The translations under genes were made by a program, and so were the position numbers. Below, piece by piece: positions 12,125-22,700 of a DNA stretch of 64,000 nucleotides. The stretch is taken from the NCBI GenBank assembly GCA_949128115.1, contig OX421965.1, forward strand, positions 8,250,753 through 8,314,752. Direction: 5' to 3'. A model generated the notes under the pieces. The model did no database searches. It was not told the origin of the DNA and was given only the letters and a program-made list of their open reading frames with translations. The stretch comes from Anaspis maculata. Lineage: Eukaryota; Arthropoda; Insecta; Coleoptera; Scraptiidae. Position 1 is the stretch's first letter. The number at the start of each line of letters is the position of its first letter.

Positions 12125-12382
12125 TTACACTACACAATTTCTTGTACAATTCCTTGCGCAATCTGCTAAAATAGTGTCAAAAAACAATGAACTTGATTGT
12201 TCAACTGACAGATTGTACAACAAGTTGTACAAGAAATTGTGTTGTGTAATACAGCTATTACACTACACAATTTCTTGTACAATTCCTTGTACAATCTGCC
12301 AAAATAGTGTCAAAAAACAATGAACCTGATTGTTTAACTGACAGATTGTACAACAAGTTGTACAAGAAATTGTCTAGTGTAA
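12125..12382. mobile_element. two tandem copies of a 125-bp palindromic MITE
   Basis: Copy 1 (12125-12249) and copy 2 (12258-12382) each start TTACACTACACAATTTCTTG and end with the near reverse complement. They are separated by TACAGCTA. The copies are ~95% alike, so the pair arose recently or was homogenised. No ORF. Confidence 0.85.
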
Positions 12383-13158
12383 TCTAGGAGAGTGAAATAC
12401 AGCTATACAGGGTGGTGAAAATTTCGATGCTCACCATTGGTATCTTGGAAACGGTAAGAGATACGAGGTCGGTTAAATTAGAAAAAAGTTGCGCATTTTT
12501 GTGGCGATTGAGAATCTGAAAAGAAACTTTGAATATTTTGATTGGTTCTCGATTTATCACGAAAAAACTAAAAATTCTGATTTCAGAAATTATTTTTTAT
12601 CTTCCCAAGCATTCAAGTTATTTCAATCAAACTTGGTAGTCTTATGTTTTTGATCACTCCGAGTCGAATAACGTTGACAGAAATTTTCCGGACCTCCTAG
12701 ATTTCAAATTATGATAGTCAACTTCATTTTTTCTTATGGCCGCCATATTGGATTTTTGCACTAATAGAAAGAGAAAAAAATTATCTTTTCGAATTAGTAA
12801 CCAACATGTTCTTTTTATGACATTTTTTAGCGTCAAATTCAAAATTTTCGTAAATTATTGACAAAATCGGGAATGCTTTAAAAAAACAATTGAAATATTA
12901 TCAATAGCAACAACAAAAAAGTGACATATAGTGTGCCATTGACGTATCTAACTTCTTAATCGTGTTTTGTGCTTGTTTTCTTGAGAGTTTCTAAATTAAA
13001 TGAGTCAAGGGTGCCTACGAATTCAAAAACGTCTGGCGAAACTAGGGTCGTAATCCCCCATTTACTCCTTTTGTAATAAATTTGTCAAACTTAAAAAGAA
13101 CGATGCTAGTTCTGACAGACGTTTTTAAACTCACAGACACCCATCAGACACCCTTGAC

Positions 13159-13576
13159 CAGAGGCGTATCTACGGGGGGGGGGGGGAGGGGGCATGTGGC
13201 ACGTGCTATGGGCGCACTTTGATCCTCAGGGCGCGAATGAGAGAAAAAGATGAAAATTTAAAAAATGAAAAATGAAATACATAGTGTAGATGTTTGAGCT
13301 GTCGGGCGCAATTCGTGTGAACAATTATTGACAAGCGAAATGGGAAGAGAGAAAGAGGGAAAAAACAAAACCAATACATTCAAACAGACGATCAACTTTC
13401 GACTTTTTCATCTGATCCAGGTATAGCCTAATATGGGGCCCAACTCGAGGCCCAATTTGTCGTTGGCCCACCTGAATTCTGAGAAAAAAACGCCTGCGAC
13501 GCATTTTTCAAGGTTTCTCATTCAAGGGCGCTTTCATGTTTTGCCCTAGGTGCAGTTTACCCTAGATACGCCACTG
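13159..13576. mobile_element. hAT-type MITE nested in the foldback
   Basis: Termini are CAGAGGCGTATCTA (left) and CAGTGGCGTATCTA (right end, reverse complement), the CAGNG pattern of hAT elements. The flanks are CCCTTGAC and TCCTTGAC, a 7-of-8 match to an 8-bp duplication. A G-run lies just inside the left end (about 13174-13192). It sits in the loop of the 12.4-14.3 kb foldback. Confidence 0.75.
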
Positions 13577-14528
13577 TCCTTGACCCATTTAATTTATTAA
13601 CTCTCTTGTTAAGTTTGACAAGTTTATTACAAAAGGAGTAAATGGGGGATTACCCTAGTTTCGACAGACGTTTTTGAATTCATAGGCACCCTTGACTCAT
13701 TTAATTTATGAACTCTCAAGCAAACAAGCACAAAACACGATTAAGAAGTTAGATACGTCAATGGCACACAATCTGTCACTTTTTTGTTGTTGCTATTGAT
13801 AATATTTCAATTGTCTTTTGAAGCATTCCCGATTTTGTCAATAATTTACGAAATTTTTTAAATTTGACGCTAAAAATGTCATGAAAAGAACATGTTGGTT
13901 ACTAATTCGTAAAGCTAATTTTTTTCTCTATCTATTAGTCGAAAAATCCAATATGGCGGCCATAAGAAAAAATAAAGTTGACTATCATAATTTGAAATCC
14001 AGAAGGCCTGGAAAATTTCTGTCAACGTTATTCGACTCGGAGTGAACAAAAACATAAGACTACTAAGTTTTATTGAAATAGCTTGAATGCTTGGAAAGAT
14101 AAAAAATAATTTCTGAAATCAGAATTTTTAGTTTTTTCGTGATAAATCGAGAACCAATCAAAATATTCAAAGTTTCTTTCCAGATTCTCAATCGCCACAA
14201 AAATGCGCAACTTTTTTCTAATTTAACCGATCTCGTATCTCTTACCGTTTCCAAGATACCAATGGTGAGCATCGAAATTTTCACCACCCCCAGGTTTTAG
14301 TCGACAAACTTTGCAGGCTGATAGAGGTTAAAAAAAGAAGTCTACTTACCCCAAAAGGTACATATCTAAAATGCATATCAAAATAGTTACAGGCCTTCAA
14401 AGTTGCAGAAAAAAATTGTTTTTTCTTGATAACTTTCGAACGGCTTGACCGATTTCGCTTAAATTTTGCACATATGATTAACAAATACGTCCCCAGTAGG
14501 TTCTTGAAATTGTTTTTGTCAGAATGAC

Positions 14529-14589
14529 GCAGTGCCGTAGATATGGGGGGTTACTAATCCTCTTACCCCCCTACTTTCTACGCCACTGG
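14529..14589. mobile_element. tiny hAT-like MITE, repeated in the opposite arm (15229-15290)
   Basis: CAGTGCCGTAGATATGGGGG at the left and a mirror-image CCACTG end enclose ~60 bp. The same insert lies at the mirror position of the other arm of the second foldback. Confidence 0.6.
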
Positions 14590-15577
14590 ATATTTGGGAA
14601 AACCGTTAAAAGTATTGAATTCGGCGTTCAACTCTGAAGAGAAAATTGGCGTATCATTGCTACATTTGGAGCAGCGATTTCAGAGATATTTGTATTTAAA
14701 GGTTCAAAAACACCGAATTACGCGAATGTTTCAAAATTCGAGCAAGTTTTGAATGCTTTGATCATTAACTTCCAGCTTTTTTTCAATTTAAAGTTTATTG
14801 ATCCATAATTTAGCTCATGAGAAATTGAAAATTGGTTGTGAAAACTCCTAACTTCAGTAACGTGACCAATAAGGAACAATGGGCCCTTATAGTTCTTGTT
14901 TTTACTAAACTTCCCAACTATCATGCAGTAAGTGAATAGGTACCTATTGAATATTTAACTGTTGCTAAAATTATGACTTTTCACAACCAATTTTCAATTT
15001 CTCATGAGCTAAATTTAGGATCAATAAACTTTAAATTGAAAAAAAAGTCGAAAGTTAATGGATCAAAGCTTGCTCGAATTTTGAAACATTTGCGTAATTC
15101 GGTGTTTTTGAACCTTCAAACACAAATATCTCCAAAATCGCTGCTCCAAATGTGGCAATGACACGCCAATTTTCTCTTCAGAATTGAACGCCGAATCCAA
15201 TACTTTTAATGGTTTTCCAAAATATCCAGTGGCGAAGAAAGTAGGGGGGTAAGAGGGTTAGTACCCTCCCATATCTACGGCACTGCGTCATTCTGACAGA
15301 ATTTTTTTCAAGAAATCACTGGGGACGTGTTTGTTGACTATATCTGCAAAATTTGAGCGAAATCGGTCAAGCCGTTCAAAAGTTATCAAGAAAAAAACAA
15401 TTTTTTTCTACAACTTTAAAGCCCTGTAACTTTTTTAATATGCATTTTAGATAAGTACTTTTTGGGGTGAGTCGACTTCTTTTCTTATCCTCTATCAGCC
15501 TGCAAAGTTTGTCGACTAAAACCTGGACCACCCTGTATATCTCCCGAGATATCTCCTAAAATTGGAAAGGTCAATAC

Positions 15578-15735
15578 TTAGGTGCTTTCCTTTTACAACA
15601 AAACTCACTGATCTGATCTAAGTTAGAGAGATAAAGAGCGAGAAATCACATGCGCGAAAGTGAGATATCACCGAGGATATCACTAACAACTTAGATCAGA
15701 ATACTTAGTTAAGGTTGTAAAAGGAAAGAACCTAT
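15578..15735. mobile_element. palindromic MITE in receptor intron 3
   Basis: Inverted ends AGGTGCTTTCCTTTTACAAC (left) and GGTTGTAAAAGGAAAG (right), with AACTTAGATCAGA arms. The total is about 158 bp. It lies a few bases downstream of the odorant receptor exon's splice donor on the minus strand. A single arm occurs at 5205-5285. Confidence 0.7.
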
Positions 15736-15742
15736 TGCTCAC

Positions 15743-16205
15743 CTGATCATTTGGATATGTCTGGCAATGACGTAAGACAAACGTCGGTGCATTTCATCTT
15801 GAAAATTATCATCACCGATCAGTTCTCCTTCGATCGCTCCATCAAAATCCCTGGTGATGGTCTCGAGTTTTTCGAAAAACATGCAGACTTGGATCCGTAC
15901 GTGTTGCGTGGCGTAAAACACGAGCAACGGGTGAACAGCCATGGCATATAATATCGGCTGGGATGACAATTTGAGAATGAGGATGAGACCAAAGCTGAAT
16001 ATGGGATACCATTCCCGCAAAAAGAACATGGTCAAACTATAGTCGAAATCTGCGGCATCCGGCATCATGAATGCTACGCCCAAAAGAAAAACTACGAAAG
16101 ATGTGAAAACGACCAACACGTTCGATTCCTGGATAATTTTCTTGGTGGCTTTGGAGTGAAAATCCTGTCCGAGACTGGCTGGGGCCCACAGGTCCAGGTC
16201 TTCCC
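15743..16205 (-). CDS. odorant receptor, exon 3 distal part (after the transposon insertion)
   Basis: This open segment encodes the part of an insect odorant receptor from the first intracellular loop to about TM4. After EDLDLWAPASLGQDF come hydrophobic spans (SNVLVVFTSFVVFLLGVAFM; WYPIFSFGLILILKL), then YATQHVRIQVCMFFEKLE and FQDEMHRRLSYVIARHIQMI, the pattern around TM3/TM4 of this family. The minus-strand exon ends at 15743 with a GTGAGC donor in phase 2. Exons for TM5-TM7 were not found downstream (lower coordinates), where repeats fill the space; they may lie outside the window or be lost. The upstream end is the copy of the 6-bp duplication (GGGAAG on this strand, 16200-16205) made by insertion of the 12.5-kb element. 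The family call rests on topology and motif style, not a database match. Confidence 0.75.
16200..16205. repeat. target site duplication, left copy (CTTCCC)
   Basis: Identical to 28740-28745 in the same orientation, abutting the element ends exactly. On the receptor strand it reads GGGAAG and falls in codons for Glu-Asp. Confidence 0.85.
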
Positions 16206-16255
16206 TACGAAGGCGCTGAAGGGTCACCTTAACGTTTTCCTTCTTTTAAATGTAA

Positions 16256-16680
16256 ATATCGCGTACGAACGCGTAATTAGTGCTAATATCGCGCTCGAAC
16301 GCGTAATTAGTGCTGATATTGCGTTCGAACGCGTAATTAGTGCTAATATTGCGTTCGAACGCGTAATTAGTGCTAATATCGCGCTCGAACGCGTAATTAG
16401 TGCTGATATTGCGTTCGAACGCGTAATTAGTGCTAATATTGCGTTCGAACGCGTAACTAGTGCTGATATTGCGTTCGAACGCGTAATTAGTGCTAATATT
16501 GCGTTCGAACGCGTAACTAGTGCTAATATCGCGCTCGAACGCGTAATTAGGGCTAATATTGCGTTCGAACGCGTAATTAGTGCTAATATCGCGTTCGAAC
16601 GCGTAATTATTGCTAATATCGCGCTCGAACGTGAAATTAGGGCTAATATTGCGTTCGAACGCGTAATTAGTGTTAACGCG
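16256..16680 (+). repeat. 30-bp minisatellite in the left TIR (about 14 copies)
   Basis: The unit GCGTTCGAACGCGTAATTAG plus TGCTAATATT repeats every 30 bp with few changes. Each unit contains a perfect 12-bp palindrome, GCGTTCGAACGC, so the array offers many identical symmetric sites, possibly for transposase binding (inference). It keeps reading frames open on both strands, so the long ORFs here are artefacts. Confidence 0.95.
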
Positions 16681-16874
16681 ATTCAAGACCAATATCGTGT
16701 TAGAACCCGTCGTCGCTGCCAATATAGCGTCCGAATGCGTCCAGTGTATAGTGTGTTCCTCCTACGTATCCAGTGTATTGGCGTGTGGTAAGTGTTCATT
16801 TTTTGTTTCAATGCCTAAAATGTCAATCAAAAAGTACTTACTTGCCTAATGCTTTTAGCAATCGTGCGCACTTT

Positions 16875-17945
16875 ATTAAGGTGTCCGCATCCGCAACTGT
16901 AATAGTTTTTAACACAAGAATCTGCCGAAGAATAATATGTCTGTCAATTTATATTGACCTCAATAGGCTACTGGACATCAATCGCATTTCAGTATAAAAG
17001 TATCATAAACCTGATAAATATCTGAATGACGAATTTGTAGTTGGAAAAGTTTTTCGAAATATGATTTCATTTCGGTGAAAAATCAATTTGAAAAAGGACT
17101 TATTCAAATTAGGAATAATATGCTACGTCACAGCTTGAAAGTGAACTAGGAGGTGGGAGGGAGGAAGGAGAGGGGAACGCATTTGACATTCGACGGAAGC
17201 ATTCGTTCTGGATCTATTACGTAGTGGTGTATTTTCACGTGCGAGCACAACTTTATCACAAGGAACTTATTTTTGATGCCATTGCATGGAGTTATTATGT
17301 ATTATGAAGCGAAATTGTATTGAAAAAAACTAGATTATTTGACGTGGGCCTGACATGGCATGCGACACTCGCAGTACTGCTACTCATGACACTAATAACA
17401 CTGTTGTGACATTAATCCGAAGCCTGCACGAACAAAAATAAGTGAATTTTGAGGAAGAATCGACCAAAATGTGAGGTCAAACCATAGCACTCCAGCATTT
17501 CATTATATTTTTTTGGTATAAGTCAGTTCAAAACGAGAAGGTGTTCTTCAGTCATTTAATGGCCAACTAGAGTTTCTATTGACTCTTCAAAATGTGACGT
17601 CACGCACTTGCCGCGCCATTTAAACAGACAAATCTTTTTCATGTTTTTTTAATATGTACAAAAACTTTTTTAAACAAAATCATCCTGCCAATGCAACAAT
17701 TTTGGGAGGATTTTTCATAAAAAGAAATAAAAAAACCCATGTCCACTAGCCTATTGTCAAACTTTTTATATGGTGAAATCGCACCTGATCAGTCATCAGG
17801 TCAACCCTCGGTTTTTTTGAAAAATAAATAGAATAGAGCTACTTTTAATATACATACTTACGTACACTCATTATCATAATGTTATCATTTCGTAAATAAA
17901 CAAATAATTTTTGTGATTTAGTTTCAGTTGAACCACTCACATAAT
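16875..17945. other. transposon interior upstream of the integrase; no gene seen
   Basis: AT-rich region between the left TIR and the integrase. A candidate splice acceptor (TTTAGTTTCAG) ends at 17927, so a 5' UTR exon could lie here. No coding exon is clear. Confidence 0.5.
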
Positions 17946-19177
17946 ATGGAAAGAAGATATGATTTGATAAAGAGATATTTTTCCCTGGGATTTCATCACA
18001 ACGAAATTGTGGCTTTTTTAAAAACAATACATAATATAAAATTGAGCAAATCGACTTTGAAACGAATTCTACGAAGAAGTAATTTGTATCGACGAAAACA
18101 TTTTTCCAGTGCTGCTAGTGTTGCCGAGTTTATCAATGGAGAAATTAGCAAATCAGGACAAATGCATGGGTACAGGTGGATTCACCTGAAATGTTTGCAG
18201 GCTGGCTATGTAGTTACGCAAGATGTAGTTCGAGAGATATTGTCATTGTTGGATCCTATTGGGGTTGATATACGTAAAAGAAAATTACTCAGACGGAGGC
18301 AATATTTTAGCAAAGGTCCAAATTTCACATGGCATATGGACTCGTATGACAAACTGAAACCATATGGGATATGTATAAACGGGTGTATAGACGGCTTTTC
18401 CAGACATGTAATTTGGCTTCGTGCGGGTCGGACGTCGAGCGATCCAAAAGTGGTCGCTGGGTACTTTGTTGACTCTATTGCTCTGCTGAAGGGCTGCCCA
18501 GAAACTATTCGTAGTGATATGGGAACCGAAAATGGTACTGTTGAGTATTTACAAACAACAATAAGAGAATTATATCAACCAAATGATATGAGAAGAGTTC
18601 CATTTATGACTGGAAGAAGTACGGCTAACCAGAGGATTGAAAGCTGGTGGAGTATACTTCGGAAACAGAACGCGCAGTATTGGATGAATTTTTTTCAAAC
18701 CTTGAAAGATGACAACCTTTTTGATGGCTCATTTTTGGACAAGTCTCTCATTCAGTTTTGTTTTCTGGAAATTATACAGGTTAAATACATTTCATTATTG
18801 TAAATTGAAATTGTAACTGAGTGCCTGAGTATATGTTTATGTTACAGAATGAACTGAATCAGGTAGTACTCGAATGGAACGTGCATAAAATTAAGCGATC
18901 AAGAAATGCTATTGCACCTACTGGAAGACCAGCCGTTATGTTTGAAATGCCACAGCTTTATAATACTAGAAGCTATTTGATCGAAGTTCCAGAAATATGT
19001 ATCGAATTTCTCAAAGAAGAATGCACCTACTACGAAAGTCCTTGCGATGAAGATATTCATAGACTTTGTACCATTTTGATAAATGAAAAGGGATATACTA
19101 CAGGTAGTGAACCCTATGAAGCAGTAGAATTATACATCAACTTAAGGGAAGATCTTTATTCACTCTTAAACATTTAG
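17946..19177 (+). CDS. DDE integrase of the 12.5-kb transposon
   Basis: Two exons: 17946-18779 and 18848-19177. The join uses donor GTTAAA and acceptor TATGTTACAG in phase 0, giving 387 residues. An N-terminal helix-turn-helix-like stretch (about 1-55, ending LYRRK) precedes an rve-type integrase core. The likely catalytic triad is D132 (WHMDSYDKL), D191 (IRSDMGTENG) and E232 (NQRIESWW), spacing 58 and 40. After the triad comes a Trp/Lys-rich tail domain. It should cut and join the element ends in the nucleus. The Met at 17946 is chosen because the frame upstream has no ATG before the splice acceptor at 17927. The donor is weak, so the intron needs RNA support. The frame has no stops, so the copy may be recent or active. 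Poly(A) signals AATAAA follow at 19368 and 19407. Confidence 0.85.
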
Positions 19178-19367
19178 TAATATAAGTACTTGTACCTACC
19201 TTTATGTATATCTACATGGTAGTTGCCCAGGATTTATTATATTAAACTAGTATTTTTGCTTGTATTTGTATTAGTAGGTTATAGGTTGCAAGTGTGTTAT
19301 CAACAGCAATAATTATGGAGTCAATTGTCAAAAAGTGAGTCGAAACGCGTCGCCTGTAAGTATAAAC

Positions 19368-19412
19368 AATAAAAGTGTGAGCAGACTACAAGATTTCTAA
19401 TCCATCAATAAA
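19368..19412 (+). terminator. poly(A) signals of the integrase gene
   Basis: AATAAA at 19368-19373 and again at 19407-19412, 191 and 230 bases after the stop codon. Confidence 0.6.
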
Positions 19413-19460
19413 GCCCTTGATATGTACAAAATGATAAGGTACATTTTGAATGATGATACA

Positions 19461-19466
19461 TTTATT
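19461..19466 (-). terminator. poly(A) signal of the HECT gene
   Basis: AATAAA on the minus strand, 324 bases after the HECT stop. With the plus-strand signals at 19368/19407, the two convergent transcripts would end within ~100 bp of each other or overlap. Confidence 0.5.
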
Positions 19467-19789
19467 CAAAATTCAATAAGTAGCTAGGTACTGAATACAA
19501 AAATACGCGATTGATCATCTGACATGTTGTATGATAGCTGACAACAGGATGAAGTTTTGATAATAGAATGAGAAAAAATAAACGCCAGTCAAAAAATTTA
19601 TAGAAAAAATAAAGTTACTACTATTAGAACAAACATTAGTCATTCATATTACTTCAATGTAAAAGATAAGTAAAAAAATGTAAATACTTAACAAAAAGTG
19701 TTATATCTAAGTGAATATAAAAAACCGAGAAAAAAAGTTATTAAATCTTATTATAACTGTCTTATTTTCTGTGAAACGACTATAAAACA

Positions 19790-22700
19790 TTAAATTTGCG
19801 AAAATTCGAAGGCTTCTGAGGAATGAAGGCATCTGTTGAAAGTGTTTTTGAGCTCTTGATAAGATGTGAATGACTTTGGTATTCTTATAAGTTTGGCGCA
19901 AGTACTTGCAGTTGGGACTTGTAATAGGCCTGTATGATCCGTAAATTCGACTTGTATGCCACCCGGCATTTGCTGCGATGCAGTAACAAACAATAGAAAG
20001 AGCATCAAGGTATCGTTGTCCATGTTTCGTATGTACATCTCCAAGTAATGAAAAATGGCAGTTTCTTCATTGGTCATATCCTGTGCAATCAAACAATTAG
20101 CTACTTTAGCTGGGGTGGGTTTCTCATAATCCATTAAGGTGACAAAATCACATTTCTCCCAAAAATCGTAGTACTTATGTACAGCAAGACCTTTTTGCCA
20201 TTCTTCTATCAATGTTCTTGGCTGTTCAATAAAGATGTCATTGGCGATCGCCAACAACTGTTCTCTGATGGTATCTTTTTTGGGGTTTTCAAAAAACTGT
20301 AAGGACGAGTATAAGTTCAGAATGATGTTTATTTCCCTGTTACTGAGCAGAGAAAAATCAGATAGAGCTTTCTTGAGGATTGCTCGTTCACATGGACTCA
20401 AGTATAACATCAATTCATGTAACAGTAGCTCCTCCGTGATTTCCTTTGTGCGATTTGCCAACTGAAATAGCAGTATTGGAGAAAAAGAAGAAAATATATG
20501 ATTTGTCAACAAAATCATATGCGTCATAGCTCGGCCTATTATAACAAATTTATGTTTCTCCTTGAATCGTCTATTCAGTGGCAAGTACGGAACGATAACC
20601 TCCTCGCCTCTGAAATATTCATCTTTGATTTGTTTGAAAAAGGTATTGAAAAGTTCGCTTGTGAGTCCACCCCCATCAACCCCACGCTCATTGATAAATT
20701 CGACTCTCAGTTTCTTATCAAGCGTTTCTTCATTTTCGTACATTTGCCAAACAGTTGCGACGCAGGTATCTCTCAACACTGTGATTGCAAGTTCTTCTGC
20801 ATCATCGGCAATTGTTGGGATTGCAAAAAGACAATTACTGTTGCGATTGTTTCCAAAATCCTCGTCGTTGAAGCGAAATTCCATTTCAGAGGTTCGAGTA
20901 TCCGTGATTGAGGCAGGAGTCAATGTCTGCTTCGGTTGGTCATCTGCTTGGAACTCAAGAAATTCTGACAAGTCAAAGTCTTCTTCATCGAAATGATTCT
21001 GGTGATCGAGTGGAATGTCCCCGCCAGTTGATGTGCTTGGATGTGCTTGATTAGTTGTAGGTGATGTGCAATCAATATCCGAGTCGCTCGACAATGAGTA
21101 CCGAATTCTTTCTTTCAAAGTACTGTCTTTATTTCTTCTTGACCGTGTCGTTTTTTTCGAGCTGTCGTCTGCGTTGGTCTTTGCATTTGTACACAAATAG
21201 AAGCGTAACAATGGCAAACTAGTGAGAGCATACATTTCTCCGACAGTCAGTTGCTCCGGTACTTCTTTTCGTTTGTAATCAACCAACGTGTAGTCATATC
21301 TTTCAATAGAGCCTTTGTTGAACGATTTTCCATTCGGAAAGTAGAGATCAAGAGCCTTTTTCAAAATTTCTTTTTTTGTGAAATTTTTAGGGACACTTGG
21401 AAGACGCTTTCCGCCATCACAGTCTTGCCTTACATATTTGTCATCGCAGATCCATCCCAAAGATATTATTCGTGATTTCTTTCTCTCGCCTGCTTTTCCA
21501 GTTGATGTAGTTGGTCCGGGATCCGAATTTCTTTTTGCACTCCCCTTACTTTCTCTTCTTGCATTGATTTTGTCTTGTATTTTTTCAATTAGAGTTTTTT
21601 TCTCCAAATTCCTACTCCCATACTGCTGACAAAAGTTTATAACGGCCAGACGATCTCCATACTTGGCGATGTACTTCTCTAAATCTGGCATTAGACTTAT
21701 GGTAGATGTATCCAACTGAAAAAAATGCACTGCGTAAGTATCTACTTTAGGGTAATAACTAAACACTTTTCCTGCTACATTTTTAGTCAGCTATCTATGA
21801 GCAAAATTATTAGATCGCTGTATCTTCGGGTTTATGAGAAGTTACTTTTTCATTTCAAGTTGCTTGAGGTCGATTTTCTTTATGCTGGCGCACAGTGAAA
21901 CGAAGGGCTACATTGACTGGAGTATTCCGATTAAATTTCCAAATTGAGAGCGGGTTCAAACCTCAGTGTCGGAGTTATTTTTTTATCGGAAAATGGATCG
22001 GAATACTTTTGTGCAGTCAATGTAGCCATCCGTCCCACTGTGTGGCGGGGCAATATGAAAATTCAGTATACCTACTCGTAGCCTGGGCTGGCCTTTGGAG
22101 TAGCAGCTATGCATCAGTGGACGAATTGGAGAGCTAGGACATTTGGTTTGAGAGGAGCTTCAATTACGGACGGACAAAGCGACCGCAATAGTGATTGTTT
22201 CACAAGTGAGAAAATGCGCTAGAAATATTTTTCCACCACCCTGTAAATTACAGCCAAACCTTGATGGCAGGTGGATAAAGCTGTTTTTTCACTCAACGAA
22301 TTTCAAATTTAAAAATTATTATTTAAAAACCAAGCTCCGAGGTTTTTTTTAGCGAACATATGAATACGATGAAATTTCCAAATATTTTTAACTTGGCAAC
22401 GCCGCACCAAAACGTAAAAATTTTCATACCTACTGACATAAACCTTTTTTAAAGGCTAACAAGAATATGTGATGAAGTATAGGATATAGGTAAAGTGTTC
22501 CATTTGAAAGAAACACGTTGACACGTACCTGGGTTATACCTCACTCTGTATAATAAAAAATATTTTTAGGTGATGCAGATAGAAAACTGATGTAAACGGG
22601 CGTTTGTATCATTTTTTATCTCGAACAGTTGAAATGTAATTTGCCGATCTCTCACTATTGACTCACCCTCTACCGGGTGGGCCATAAAAAACTGTGCTCC

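Larger units (their letters stand above)
12408..15535. mobile_element. composite of two fused foldback elements
   Basis: The left end reads TA then CAGGGTGGTGAAAATTTCG. A full palindrome follows to 14289, where its right end stops at TTTTCACCACCC. Without the expected CTGTA the sequence runs straight into CCAGGTTTTAGTCGAC, the start of a second palindrome that ends at 15535 with GGACCACCCTG and then TA. Both families thus have CAGGGTGGT termini at TA sites. At the junction (~14289) one terminus of each has been lost, leaving a single TA-bounded unit. No transposase is present. A related copy of the first family lies at 49715-51407. Confidence 0.8.

Noticed and set aside
16156..16791. A 211-codon plus-strand ORF of repeated ANIAFERVIS units and a 158-codon mirror ORF, as repeat proteins
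   Set aside because: Both come from the 30-bp minisatellite, whose length is divisible by 3 and keeps frames open on both strands.
20235..21629. Plus-strand ORFs of 74-144 codons inside the HECT gene
   Set aside because: Shadows of the minus-strand HECT frame.
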